From Treponema sp. (GTDB lineage: Bacteria > Spirochaetota > Spirochaetia > Treponematales > Treponemataceae): a stretch of 48,569 bases of DNA. Position numbers and translations under genes: made by a program. The stretch spans positions 1 through 48,569 of the forward strand of contig JAILBH010000132.1 in assembly GCA_024681195.1 (NCBI GenBank), given 5' to 3'. Below are positions 37,502 to 46,607 of this stretch, in pieces (the first letter of the stretch is position 1; each line of letters opens with the position of its first letter). The notes below the pieces were generated by a model. The model made no database searches. It had not been told where the DNA came from and was given only the letters and a program-made list of their open reading frames with translations.

Positions 37502-40500
37502 ATGTTCAGATATAACAACGGTATTATTATTACCAACAAAAATTGTATTGGCTGCAATTATTGTATCTCTCAATGTTCAATTATGGGAGCGAATATTTCT
37601 GCAACAATTAAAGGTAATAAAATAATTGCTGTAGATTCCAATAAATGTAATCACTGTGGTAAATGTATTGCTCTTTGTATTCATGATGCACGTGAATATG
37701 TTGATGATACCAAAGATTTTTTTGATGCCCTTAAAGATGGAGAAAAAATTTCTTTAATAATTGATCCAAGCTTTTATTTTACTTATGGCGAAAAAGCTTA
37801 TCAGATTACACAATATCTTCGTTCTCTTGGTGTTCAAAAAGTTTATGATGGTTCTGTAGGCTGTGAAATAGCTGTATGGGCAACCGTAAAATATCTTAAA
37901 GATCATTATGATGATAATCCAAGAGATAAAGCTTTTATTGTAAATAACTGCCCTGCTTTTATAAATGTTGTAGAAATGAAATACCCGCAGCTTATGCAAA
38001 AGGTAATTCCTGTTCAATCTGGTCCAATCTGTACGGCAATTTTTGCACATAAATATATGAGCGATATGAATAAGATTGCTTACCTTGGTCCATGTATTGC
38101 TAAGAAAGATGAAATTACAACAAAGAACACTTTTGGAAACATCTCTTATAATCTTACCTACAAACATTTGTGGGAACAGATTAAGGATATAGATTTTTCT
38201 CAATACGAACCATTTTATTCAGATATTAAACCTATTGGCTTTGGACAGTTCACGGTACGATCTGGTTTTTATCAAAAGATTATATCTAATTACTTTTCAA
38301 GGCATGATGTAACTGCGGTACACACGGGGGCTGGAGATCCAACCTTTAAGCAGCTTTTGATGTATACAGATACAGAATATGATAATATTCAACCGCTGCT
38401 TGCCGAAGTTTATGCCTGTAATCAAGGTTGTTTTGAAGGTCCTGGTTCGGATAAAAGCTGTTATAACAAAGGTGAAAACTTTTCACGTTTTAACCACATG
38501 TTCAAAGAAAGACATGACACTTTTGAACATTCAAATGGAGATTACAGGGAAGAAACTAAATTCCTTTTTGAAAAATTTAAAGACTTTCATTTTGAAGATT
38601 TTAGCCGCAGCTTTGAAGACAGATACTTTCAGCCTTATCATGTTTCGGATTCAATCTATAATGAAATTTTTAATGCTATGCTCAAAACCACAGAAGAGAA
38701 ACGTCATATTGACTGTGGAATGTGCGGTTACAAAACCTGTAAAAGCATGGCCACTGCAATTGCCTATTCGTACAACAAAAAAGAAAACTGTATTCATTAT
38801 ATGAATGATGAAATGCGTCATCGTCTTTATACAGATACAGTTGCTAACTGTCCTAATAAAGATGCCTTTATTGAAAGAGTAAAAAGAACAATTATAAAAA
38901 ATCCAGAAAAGAATTACAGACTTTATTGTGGTGATATAAACAAATATAAGGTTATAAATGAGCTGCATGGTTCAGAAATTGGAGATGCCGTATTAAGAGT
39001 AATTTCCCAGAGACTTGATGAGCTTACAAAACCAGACGGTTGTTATGCCCGTATAACAAGTGGTCAGTTTGCATTCTTCCTTGAAGAATCAATTGATAAC
39101 ATTCAGCATATAATGAACTTAAAATCTTTTGATTGTACCGGACTTGGAATAAACTACCCTATTACAATGCGTTTTGGTTTTTACAGTATGATAGAAAATC
39201 CTATTGCAGATAGAGAAAACGTTAATGTAATGGAAATGATTAACAGCTCGGTCCTTGCAATGGATCAGCGTATTACACAACAGGAAAATACCTACAGTCC
39301 TTTTACACAAGCCTTAAGACAAAAGCAGCACAAAGAAGCACAGCTTTCTACTCTTATGAAATCTGCTTTGGAAAATAACGAATTTGTTTTATGGTTCCAG
39401 CCACAGTATTCAACAGCAACAAATAAAATGGTTGGAGCCGAAACTCTCTGCCGCTGGATAAACAAAGAAGGTCAGATTATTTCTCCATCGGTATTTATTC
39501 CTGTAACAGAAAAAAACGGCTTTATCCGTTATCTTGATAAAGAAATCTGGCGTAAGGCATTCAGTATGCTAAGGCGATGGATAGATGCTGGTTATGATCC
39601 GGTTCCAATCTCTTTAAATATTTCGCGTGTGAGTCTTGAATCAGAAGGAATATATTACACAATTAAATATTTAAAAGATGAATATCATATTCCACCGGAG
39701 CTTGTACATTTTGAAATTACAGAAAGCGCCTACATTGGTGATGAAGGAAACTTTATTCATCGTATAAATCTTATTCGTAGTCTTGGTTTTAAGATTGCCA
39801 TGGATGATTTTGGAAGCGGTTATTCTTCTTTAAATACACTTAAGGATATTCCGATTGATATAATCAAGCTGGATATGGGCTTTTTAAATGACAGTAATGT
39901 TTCTGAACAAAATAAAGCTTTGGATTTACAAGATAAGAAATTTACTTCCAAGGGTGGTACTATCATCAGCTCTGTAATTAGAATGGCTCAAAAGCTTAAT
40001 TATATTACAGTTGCCGAAGGTGTTGAAAAACCGGAACAGGTAGCATTTTTAAGAAGTATTGGCTGCGATGTTATTCAGGGATTTTTATTTGCAAAACCAA
40101 TGCCGGAAGATGCCTTTATAAAAGTAATGCTTTCAAAAGAAACAAAACAATTTGGAGTTCAGACTAATCGTCCTACCGGTAAAATTGAAATTGAGCGCTT
40201 TATAAATCCAAATAATCCTGAGTCATATTTGTTTGATAATTATGTAGGCCCGGCTCTTATTGTTGAATATCATACTCAGGATTGTAACACTACGATTTTA
40301 AAAACAAATGACCATGCCAAAATTTTATTTGGCGTTGCAGACCGTAATTTTGATACCATAAACGGTTTATTTTCAAAATTCATTAAATCAAAAAACGGTA
40401 GGAATTTACGGGATGCATTAAATCAAGCAACAAAGACTGTTGATGAAGTTATAAGTGAAGTTAGAATACATAATCTTTCTTCGCACGAAGTAAAATATAT

Positions 40501-40627
40501 AAGATCGCATATCTGGCAGATTAATACCAATATGGACAGCTTTGTATTTTATATTCTTTTTGATGATATTTCTGACTTCAAGCTTCTCAAAGAAAAGCTC
40601 GAAGCAGAACATGATGAGACAGAATAG
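37502..40627 (+). CDS. Ferredoxin / [FeFe]-hydrogenase-like H-cluster / degenerate GGDEF / EAL fusion with PAS-like C-terminus
   Basis: 4Fe-4S motifs [11 protein letters not shown] and [12 protein letters not shown]-cluster-like [46 protein letters not shown] replaced by SGQFA; EAL motifs [42 protein letters not shown]. Confidence 0.88.
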   Translation: MFRYNNGIIITNKNCIGCNYCISQCSIMGANISATIKGNKIIAVDSNKCNHCGKCIALCIHDAREYVDDTKDFFDALKDGEKISLIIDPSFYFTYGEKAYQITQYLRSLGVQKVYDGSVGCEIAVWATVKYLKDHYDDNPRDKAFIVNNCPAFINVVEMKYPQLMQKVIPVQSGPICTAIFAHKYMSDMNKIAYLGPCIAKKDEITTKNTFGNISYNLTYKHLWEQIKDIDFSQYEPFYSDIKPIGFGQFTVRSGFYQKIISNYFSRHDVTAVHTGAGDPTFKQLLMYTDTEYDNIQPLLAEVYACNQGCFEGPGSDKSCYNKGENFSRFNHMFKERHDTFEHSNGDYREETKFLFEKFKDFHFEDFSRSFEDRYFQPYHVSDSIYNEIFNAMLKTTEEKRHIDCGMCGYKTCKSMATAIAYSYNKKENCIHYMNDEMRHRLYTDTVANCPNKDAFIERVKRTIIKNPEKNYRLYCGDINKYKVINELHGSEIGDAVLRVISQRLDELTKPDGCYARITSGQFAFFLEESIDNIQHIMNLKSFDCTGLGINYPITMRFGFYSMIENPIADRENVNVMEMINSSVLAMDQRITQQENTYSPFTQALRQKQHKEAQLSTLMKSALENNEFVLWFQPQYSTATNKMVGAETLCRWINKEGQIISPSVFIPVTEKNGFIRYLDKEIWRKAFSMLRRWIDAGYDPVPISLNISRVSLESEGIYYTIKYLKDEYHIPPELVHFEITESAYIGDEGNFIHRINLIRSLGFKIAMDDFGSGYSSLNTLKDIPIDIIKLDMGFLNDSNVSEQNKALDLQDKKFTSKGGTIISSVIRMAQKLNYITVAEGVEKPEQVAFLRSIGCDVIQGFLFAKPMPEDAFIKVMLSKETKQFGVQTNRPTGKIEIERFINPNNPESYLFDNYVGPALIVEYHTQDCNTTILKTNDHAKILFGVADRNFDTINGLFSKFIKSKNGRNLRDALNQATKTVDEVISEVRIHNLSSHEVKYIRSHIWQINTNMDSFVFYILFDDISDFKLLKEKLEAEHDETE

Positions 40628-40629
40628 AA

Positions 40630-41205
40630 TCAGGCAGGAGTATATACAACAGCAAGAATCTTTGCAGGATTTTCGCCGTGGCTATGTACGTGATGTGCTA
40701 CAATTGATTCATAGTAAATTGAGTCCCCTTTTTGAAGAAGATATTTGTCTTTACCATAAATTATTTCTACCTCACCTTCAAGAACATAAATGAATTCTTC
40801 GCCCTCGTGGGTTGAAGTTTTAATTTCTTCTTCTGAACTTGGGAAAATATCAATGATAAACGGATCCATGTGGCGGCCGGCTTTGTTCTGAGCCAGTGTG
40901 TAAAAGTCAAGGTCTGAGTTTACTGCATTTCCGCGGTCGCTGAATCGGGTTACTTCCTTTTTATCCTGAGCACGGGTTACTACCGGGCCTAAGTTTTCGT
41001 CGTCGTCCATAAAGGTACCAAGGCGAACACCAAGTACACGGGCAATTTTAATAAGCGGAGTTAAGTTCGGAACAAGGCTTCCGTCTTCAATGCTTGCAAT
41101 CTGCTGAACGCTTAAGTTTGTTCTTTCGCTTACATCTTCTATACTGAGCTTGCGGTTTTCGCGAACCAATTTTACCTTTGCACCAATTTTATTTTTTTCA
41201 CTCAT
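40630..41205 (-). CDS. XRE-family regulator with C-terminal cupin domain (paralogue 2)
   Basis: KVKLVRENRKLSIEDVSERTNLSVQQIASIEDG helix-turn-helix; cupin THEGEEFIYVLEGEVEIIYGKDKYLLQKGDSIYYES. Confidence 0.93.
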   Translation of the reverse strand: MSEKNKIGAKVKLVRENRKLSIEDVSERTNLSVQQIASIEDGSLVPNLTPLIKIARVLGVRLGTFMDDDENLGPVVTRAQDKKEVTRFSDRGNAVNSDLDFYTLAQNKAGRHMDPFIIDIFPSSEEEIKTSTHEGEEFIYVLEGEVEIIYGKDKYLLQKGDSIYYESIVAHHVHSHGENPAKILAVVYTPA

Positions 41206-41753
41206 TTGATTTCATACTCCTTATTAAATGCAGTTTCAATAGTTGCAATATTAATCGGGTTAAATTTTTTGTTGCGTGCACTGATTGCTTCGTCCAGAGC
41301 ATATTCAAAAGGCTTTGGACCGCTAACCATGCCTGGAATTACTTTTGCAAGACAACCAAGAACTACCATGTTTGCACCACGCGGATTATTTGTTTCCTCT
41401 GCAATTTTATTACATGGAAGAGCAAGAGTTCTTATATCCTTTCGGCTTGGTTCAATGTCAATAAGGCTTGAGTTGTAAATTAAAAGTCCGCCGGGCTTGA
41501 GCCATTCTTCAAACTTTGTCATAGATGGTTTGTTTAAGGCAACTACAACATCCGGCTTTTCTATTACAGGAGAAGCAACTTCTTCATCACTAACAATTAC
41601 AGAACAGTTGGCAGTTCCACCACGCATTTCTGCACCATAAGAAGGAATATGAGAAACAAATTTATCTTCGCTCATTCCTGCAAGTGTAAGGATTTTTCCG
41701 GCAAGGATTACCCCCTGACCGCCAAAGCCTGCAAAAATTATTTCTGTTGTCAT
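41202..41753 (-). CDS. 2-oxoacid:ferredoxin oxidoreductase gamma subunit
   Basis: EIIFAGFGGQGVILAGKIL ... SYGAEMRGGTANCSVIVSD. Confidence 0.94.
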   Translation of the reverse strand: MTTEIIFAGFGGQGVILAGKILTLAGMSEDKFVSHIPSYGAEMRGGTANCSVIVSDEEVASPVIEKPDVVVALNKPSMTKFEEWLKPGGLLIYNSSLIDIEPSRKDIRTLALPCNKIAEETNNPRGANMVVLGCLAKVIPGMVSGPKPFEYALDEAISARNKKFNPINIATIETAFNKEYEIK

Positions 41754-42550
41754 TTTGCGCCTCCTGGAACTACAACACCTGCTGTTGGTTTTGCTGCATC
41801 TGGTACATTACCGGCTGGAACATCACGGAAAACTCCAAGCGGATAATATGGTTCCATCTGTTCCTTTACCCAGTCTGCTGCAACAGTTGGAGCAACGCCC
41901 CAGTTAGTAGGACACATGCTCAAAACTTCTACAAAGCTGTAGCCCTTTCCTTCCTTCTGATAAGTTAAAGCCTTTTTAATTGCAGCCTTAGTCTTATTAA
42001 TGTGCTGAACATCATAAACTGCACAGCGTTCAATATATTTTGGTTCAACAAGTGTATTCAAAAGTTCGCATGCACGAATTGGATAACCAACATCGTTTGC
42101 ATCACGGCCGTATGGTGAAGTTTTTGTTACCTGACCAACAAGCGAAGTTGGAGCCATCTGACCACCTGTCATTCCGTAGATTGCGTTATTGATAAAGATT
42201 ACTGTGATATTTTCTCCACGGTTTGCAGCGTGAACAGTTTCTGCAGTACCAATTGCAAGAAGGTCACCGTCTCCCTGGTAGCTTATTACAAGCTTATCTG
42301 GGTGAACGCGTTTCATACCGGTTGCAACTGCAGGAGCACGACCATGAGCGGCTTCGCAGGAATCTACGTTTATATAGTTGTAGGCATATACGGCACAACC
42401 AACCGGAGCAACTAAAAGAACGTCGCTTTGAATATTCATCTCATCAATTACCTGAGCAATGAGCTTGTGAACAATTCCGTGTCCACAGCCGCCGCAGTAA
42501 TGAGTCTTTACATCCTTCATTGATTTAGGAAATTCATATTTCTTAGACAT
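41750..42550 (-). CDS. 2-oxoacid:ferredoxin oxidoreductase beta subunit (TPP-binding)
   Basis: HYCGGCGHGIVHKLIA, GRAPAVATGMKRVHPDKLVISYQGDGDLLAIG, NNAIYGMTGGQMAPTS. Confidence 0.95.
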   Translation of the reverse strand: MSKKYEFPKSMKDVKTHYCGGCGHGIVHKLIAQVIDEMNIQSDVLLVAPVGCAVYAYNYINVDSCEAAHGRAPAVATGMKRVHPDKLVISYQGDGDLLAIGTAETVHAANRGENITVIFINNAIYGMTGGQMAPTSLVGQVTKTSPYGRDANDVGYPIRACELLNTLVEPKYIERCAVYDVQHINKTKAAIKKALTYQKEGKGYSFVEVLSMCPTNWGVAPTVAADWVKEQMEPYYPLGVFRDVPAGNVPDAAKPTAGVVVPGGAK

Positions 42551-43601
42551 AGCTTTTTACCTTCTCAATAATTGCATCAACTTTAGGAATAATTCCACCA
42601 GGTTCACCGTAGAATTCAACATCACTAACCTTGTGGCCACTGTAAAGCTTAACATCCTGTACCATCTGTCCCATAGACATTTCTACAGTAAGAATCTTTT
42701 TTGCAGTGCTACAAGCTGCTTCGAGTTCTTTCTGAGGGAATGGCCACAAAGTAATCGGACGGAAAAGACCAGCCTTAATACCCTGGTCACGCAACATCTT
42801 TACAGCCTTTTTGCAAACGCGGGCTGCAGTACCGTATCCTGTAAGAACTATATCTGCATCGTCACACATATAAGTTTCGCTCATTGTTTCGTTTGCCTGA
42901 ATGCGGTCGTAATTTTCAAAAAGCTCTTTTGTGTGCTTGTTTAAGTCGTAGTCATCCCCGTTTAAGCGCAAAGACAAGGCAATATTATTTTCACGGTCAG
43001 GTGTGCGACCTGTAAGTGCCCATGGCTTTGCAGGAAATTCTGTAACATATTCAGGAAGGATACATGGTTCACTCATCTGTCCAAGGTATCCGTCTCCTAA
43101 GATCATACATACAACACGATATTTATCTGCAATTTCAAAGGCTTTTACGGTACAGTCTGCCATTTCCTGAACAGTACCTGGAGCAATAACTACAACATGA
43201 TAGTCACCGTTACCACCGCCTCTAGTGGCTTGAAAGTAGTCTCCCTGAGCTCCGCTGATATTTCCAAGGCCCGGGCCTCCACGCATCATGTTTACAATAA
43301 CAGCCGGAAGTTGTGCACCTGAAAGATAAGAGATTCCTTCCTGTTTAAGAGAGATTCCGGGAGAAGAAGATGAAGTCATTGCACGGGCTCCTGCTGCACT
43401 TGCTCCCATTACCATATTTATTGCGGCAAGTTCACTTTCTGCCTGTAAAAAGCAACCCTTTTCTTCGGGCAGACGCTTTGCCATATAAGCTGGAATTTCA
43501 TTCTGCGGAGTAATTGGATAGGCAAAATAAAAACGGCATCCTGCTCTGATAGCTGCTTCTCCAATTGCTTCGTTTCCTTTCATTAAAACTTTCTTACTCA
43601 T
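42543..43601 (-). CDS. 2-oxoacid:ferredoxin oxidoreductase alpha subunit (VorB-like)
   Basis: KGNEAIGEAAIRAGCRFYFAYPITPQNEIPAYMA, TSSSSPGISLKQEGISYLSGAQLPAVIVNMMRGGPGLG. Confidence 0.95.
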   Translation of the reverse strand: MSKKVLMKGNEAIGEAAIRAGCRFYFAYPITPQNEIPAYMAKRLPEEKGCFLQAESELAAINMVMGASAAGARAMTSSSSPGISLKQEGISYLSGAQLPAVIVNMMRGGPGLGNISGAQGDYFQATRGGGNGDYHVVVIAPGTVQEMADCTVKAFEIADKYRVVCMILGDGYLGQMSEPCILPEYVTEFPAKPWALTGRTPDRENNIALSLRLNGDDYDLNKHTKELFENYDRIQANETMSETYMCDDADIVLTGYGTAARVCKKAVKMLRDQGIKAGLFRPITLWPFPQKELEAACSTAKKILTVEMSMGQMVQDVKLYSGHKVSDVEFYGEPGGIIPKVDAIIEKVKSYV

Positions 43602-43603
43602 AT

Positions 43604-43816
43604 CTACTCTGCCTCAATTTCAATAACGCAATCCGGGCACATAGTTGCACAAAAAGCACAAGCAATACAATTTGCCTCATCAATACAAACAGGATAGTGA
43701 ACACCCTGACCATTAGTCTCTTTTGACATTTCAAGAATTTTTTTAGGACATGCACGAATACAAAGTGAACAGCCCTTGCATCTCTCCGTGTTGATTAAAG
43801 GTCTTCCTTTAGCCAT
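43604..43816 (-). CDS. 2-oxoacid:ferredoxin oxidoreductase ferredoxin (delta) subunit
   Basis: Two 4Fe-4S motifs CKGCSLCIRACP and CIACAFCATMCP; GGAG ribosome-binding site. Confidence 0.95.
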   Translation of the reverse strand: MAKGRPLINTERCKGCSLCIRACPKKILEMSKETNGQGVHYPVCIDEANCIACAFCATMCPDCVIEIEAE

Positions 43817-43848
43817 AAAATCTCCAAAAATAATTAATGATTAAATAT

Positions 43849-43877
43849 AATATAAACTAAATGAGAAAATAAAACAA
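43849..43877 (-). promoter_or_regulatory. Putative promoter of 2-oxoacid oxidoreductase operon
   Basis: Minus strand: TTGTTT (43877-43872), 17 bp spacer, TATATT (43854-43849). Confidence 0.6.
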
Positions 43878-43886
43878 TAGGAAAAC

Positions 43887-43920
43887 TTTAATATTATTAA
43901 AGAAATTTAATAATATTAAA
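43887..43920. promoter_or_regulatory. Tandem AT-rich palindromic operator candidate (copy 2)
   Basis: TTTAATATTATTAAA - GAAA - TTTAATAATATTAAA: perfect 15 bp inverted arms, same 15+4+15 layout as 36290-36323. Confidence 0.62.
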
Positions 43921-43935
43921 TGTATATTTATAAAA

Positions 43936-44643
43936 TTAACACCCAAACCATTGAGCAGCGGTCTGGTCAGCAAGCTGTAGTAAAATTACCAGTGGATTTT
44001 CCAGAAAATTTGAATAGTTATATGATTCACTGTCCGACAAATCAGAAAAACCCATGTGGCGGCTAACAGCTTCCATAACCATTCTGTTATCTATCATAGA
44101 TGGAAGAATTTTAAGCATCATAAGAACCGATTCGTTTCCGTGTCCAAGATTTCGGTTATCGCTTCTTGTTTTATAAAAAGGCTGCTTTACCCAGTTTCCG
44201 CTAATATCCTTGGTATTACGGTATTCAACTGTATAAAAGCCTGTTTTACAAAAATCGTGGACAAGAGCTGCAATAAATATGTCTTTGGCTGTAATTACAT
44301 AATTATTCCGACCAGGACTTGTAAAAAAATTATCCAATACAGGTTTTGCAAATTCCAGTGACTGCTTTATTACCATAAGAGAATGAAGGCTCAAGCCTCC
44401 TTTTATATTACCATGAAAGCGTGATGAAGCAGGTGCAGTCCAGAAATCCGTATTATCAAGCCAGTCTTTAAGCGCTGCTGTTTCCATTGGATCTTTCATA
44501 ATATAATCAATCATGTTTTCAATAGCCGGTTTTATATTATCCATGTTATTTGTACCGTCGGCATGGACCGGTGAATATTCCTTGTAAATATCCAGCATTT
44601 CAAAAACATCTGTATATAATTCATTAATCTGTTCGTCTGTCAT
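43936..44643 (-). CDS. HD-domain-like hydrolase
   Basis: LVHDFCKTGFY and LGHGNESVLMMLKI; AAGGA ribosome-binding site. Confidence 0.72.
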   Translation of the reverse strand: MTDEQINELYTDVFEMLDIYKEYSPVHADGTNNMDNIKPAIENMIDYIMKDPMETAALKDWLDNTDFWTAPASSRFHGNIKGGLSLHSLMVIKQSLEFAKPVLDNFFTSPGRNNYVITAKDIFIAALVHDFCKTGFYTVEYRNTKDISGNWVKQPFYKTRSDNRNLGHGNESVLMMLKILPSMIDNRMVMEAVSRHMGFSDLSDSESYNYSNFLENPLVILLQLADQTAAQWFGC

Positions 44644-44645
44644 AT

Positions 44646-45944
44646 TTAGTTTCCTTTTGTATTTGTTAATATGGTAATTTCTACACGGCGGTTTCTTGCC
44701 CTTCCTTCCGGAGTATCATTGTCTGCTACAGGCTTTGTTCCTCCACTACCCTTAGTAATTAGATTATCTTTATTAACACCTCTTTTGACAAGTTCTTTTA
44801 CTATTGTTCTTGCACGATTTAAAGACAAATCCATTTCATCAGACTCATCACCTACACGAGCAGTATGACCTTCAATTAAAATCTGATTATCAGGAACTTT
44901 TTTGAGCAGGGCTGCAATCTGACCCAGTCTGTTTTTTTCATCAGGTAAAAGTTCCGCTCTGTTTGCAACAAACTGTAAGTCTCTTATAACAAGCATATAA
45001 CCAAGCTCTGTTTTTTCATATTCAATATCGGACTGAGTTTCTGCCTGTGCAAGAATTTGATTAATAACAGGAAGAATTTCTTCTTCATTAACTCCGGATG
45101 GATAATCTGTAAATAATGAAATAGTACCTTTAAATGCAATCTTATTCCCATTTTGATAGGTAAAACTTTCATCTACCTGATCCTGAATTAAAAGTGCAGC
45201 ACCTGTTTCTTTATCTATATAAAGCTTTGCATCATGTTTACCTGTTGCAGCTTTTAAGTTTTTGTCTCCCTCATAATCAAAGGAACTGGTTCCACTACCA
45301 TAGCGTGTTGCCCAGGCAGCTTTTACAACCAGAACAGGCCGTTCATTAAAAATCTTATCGCCGGTATAAGTATACTGAATATAAATTGGCATTCTGGTGA
45401 TAATTCCGTCTCCGGTTGGATCTACAGCCCGCACAGCCTTAGCCGTCCAGGTGTCTCCTTTCTGAATCGGATCTTTAGGAAAAGAAGGAAAGCTTCTAAA
45501 ACTAGGATACCCGTTATCTTCAATCATAACCATTTCGCCATTTTGAGTGATTTTAAAGCTCGAAACAATAGCATCATGTATACCTTCATCGACAGTTGAA
45601 GAAAGATGCATTGTATCCTGTTCTACATAAAAATATCCTTCGTAATAATTATCTCCATTATAATAAGAAGGACTGATAAAAGACCTGACTTCCCTCTTTG
45701 TTAGCCCGATATAACGATTATTCTCATACCTCCTGAGATCCGTCCGTTCCGTAAGAATATAATTATCATCCCCACTATATTCCAAGGTTACGGATTGAGA
45801 ATAAAAGTTGTAAGGTATTATTAAAAAGATTGTAATTAAAAAGAGTTTGAAAAAAATTGCGGAGCGAAGGTTCGTGTTTTTCGGAGCTTCATACTCCCTC
45901 TGCGGAGAAAAACACGGTTCTTCGCGTGAGCAATTTTTTTCCAT
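44646..45944 (-). CDS. OmpA-family outer membrane protein (start set to ATG at 45944; ORF extends to 45983)
   Basis: C-terminal OmpA domain ILIEGHTARVGDESDEMDLSLNRARTIVKELVKRGV...GRARNRRVEITIL; signal-peptide-like AIFFKLFLITIFLIIPYNFYSQS. Confidence 0.85.
   Translation of the reverse strand: MEKNCSREEPCFSPQREYEAPKNTNLRSAIFFKLFLITIFLIIPYNFYSQSVTLEYSGDDNYILTERTDLRRYENNRYIGLTKREVRSFISPSYYNGDNYYEGYFYVEQDTMHLSSTVDEGIHDAIVSSFKITQNGEMVMIEDNGYPSFRSFPSFPKDPIQKGDTWTAKAVRAVDPTGDGIITRMPIYIQYTYTGDKIFNERPVLVVKAAWATRYGSGTSSFDYEGDKNLKAATGKHDAKLYIDKETGAALLIQDQVDESFTYQNGNKIAFKGTISLFTDYPSGVNEEEILPVINQILAQAETQSDIEYEKTELGYMLVIRDLQFVANRAELLPDEKNRLGQIAALLKKVPDNQILIEGHTARVGDESDEMDLSLNRARTIVKELVKRGVNKDNLITKGSGGTKPVADNDTPEGRARNRRVEITILTNTKGN
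45850..45940. repeat. Long imperfect hairpin element (copy C), overlapping 5' end of the OmpA-family CDS
   Basis: AAAAAATTGC/GCAATTTTTT, GCGAAG/CTTCGC, CGTGTTTTT/AAAAACACG, GGAG/CTCC; arms align with copy A. Confidence 0.8.
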
Positions 45945-45951
45945 ATGATTT

Positions 45952-46590
45952 CTATATTCCAAGATTCTCGCCAATAAGTACAACTTTTATTCTACCTGCA
46001 GGTTTACAGAATCTTGTTGTTACAAACTGTGCACAAATTGTCGTTGCCGAAAGACAATCTGCACAACAGCCAATTTTCTTACAAGGTGTATCCAGATCAA
46101 AACGTTGTGCATTTGCAGGAGCGGCAAAACCTCTTACACGGGAATAAGCCGCATCCATATCCTGAACAACCTTATTCATTCCTGCAATTACAATTACATT
46201 TTCTGGTCCGTAACAAAGAGCTGCAACGCGGTTTCCTTTTCCGTCAATATTAAAAAGCTGGCCGTCTTCGGTAATTGCATTGCTGCTCATTATAAAAGAA
46301 CCGCAGTTTAATGCTTTATGCATTAAAAGTTCACGTTCATCAGGAGACTGGGCTGCATCACGGTCTATGATAGAATAGTCGTTAGAAATAAGCTTTTCTT
46401 TGAGGCCAAGGGCGTCCATAGTCATACAGCCACCCCAGGAAACAGAATGGTTTTTTGGAATAATCTGCAGAATCTTTTCTACAGCCTGTGTATTATCAGA
46501 AACATAGTATGCTTCAAAACCACGCTTTTTTAATGCTTCTGCAACCTTAGGACCTTTAAGTTCATAAAGCTTTTTTATTGGATCTGCCAT
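45952..46590 (-). CDS. LUD-domain (lactate-utilisation-like) protein
   Basis: SVSWGGCMTMDALGL, SSNAITEDGQLFNIDGKGNRVAALCYGPENVIVIAGMNKVV. Confidence 0.9.
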   Translation of the reverse strand: MADPIKKLYELKGPKVAEALKKRGFEAYYVSDNTQAVEKILQIIPKNHSVSWGGCMTMDALGLKEKLISNDYSIIDRDAAQSPDERELLMHKALNCGSFIMSSNAITEDGQLFNIDGKGNRVAALCYGPENVIVIAGMNKVVQDMDAAYSRVRGFAAPANAQRFDLDTPCKKIGCCADCLSATTICAQFVTTRFCKPAGRIKVVLIGENLGI

Positions 46591-46607
46591 AATTATACCA
46601 TCCTGCT

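Noticed and set aside
40542-40793. ORF 40542..40793 (+)
   Set aside because: Spans the convergent ends of two good genes and has no independent support.
43887-43920. Simple terminator for the HD-domain gene or 2-oxoacid operon
   Set aside because: An all-A/T stem would be a weak terminator, and it lies downstream of HD gene's stop in the wrong place to end the operon that starts at 43816. It could still contribute to termination of the HD gene, but the duplicate at 36290-36323 sits between divergent starts where no terminator is needed.
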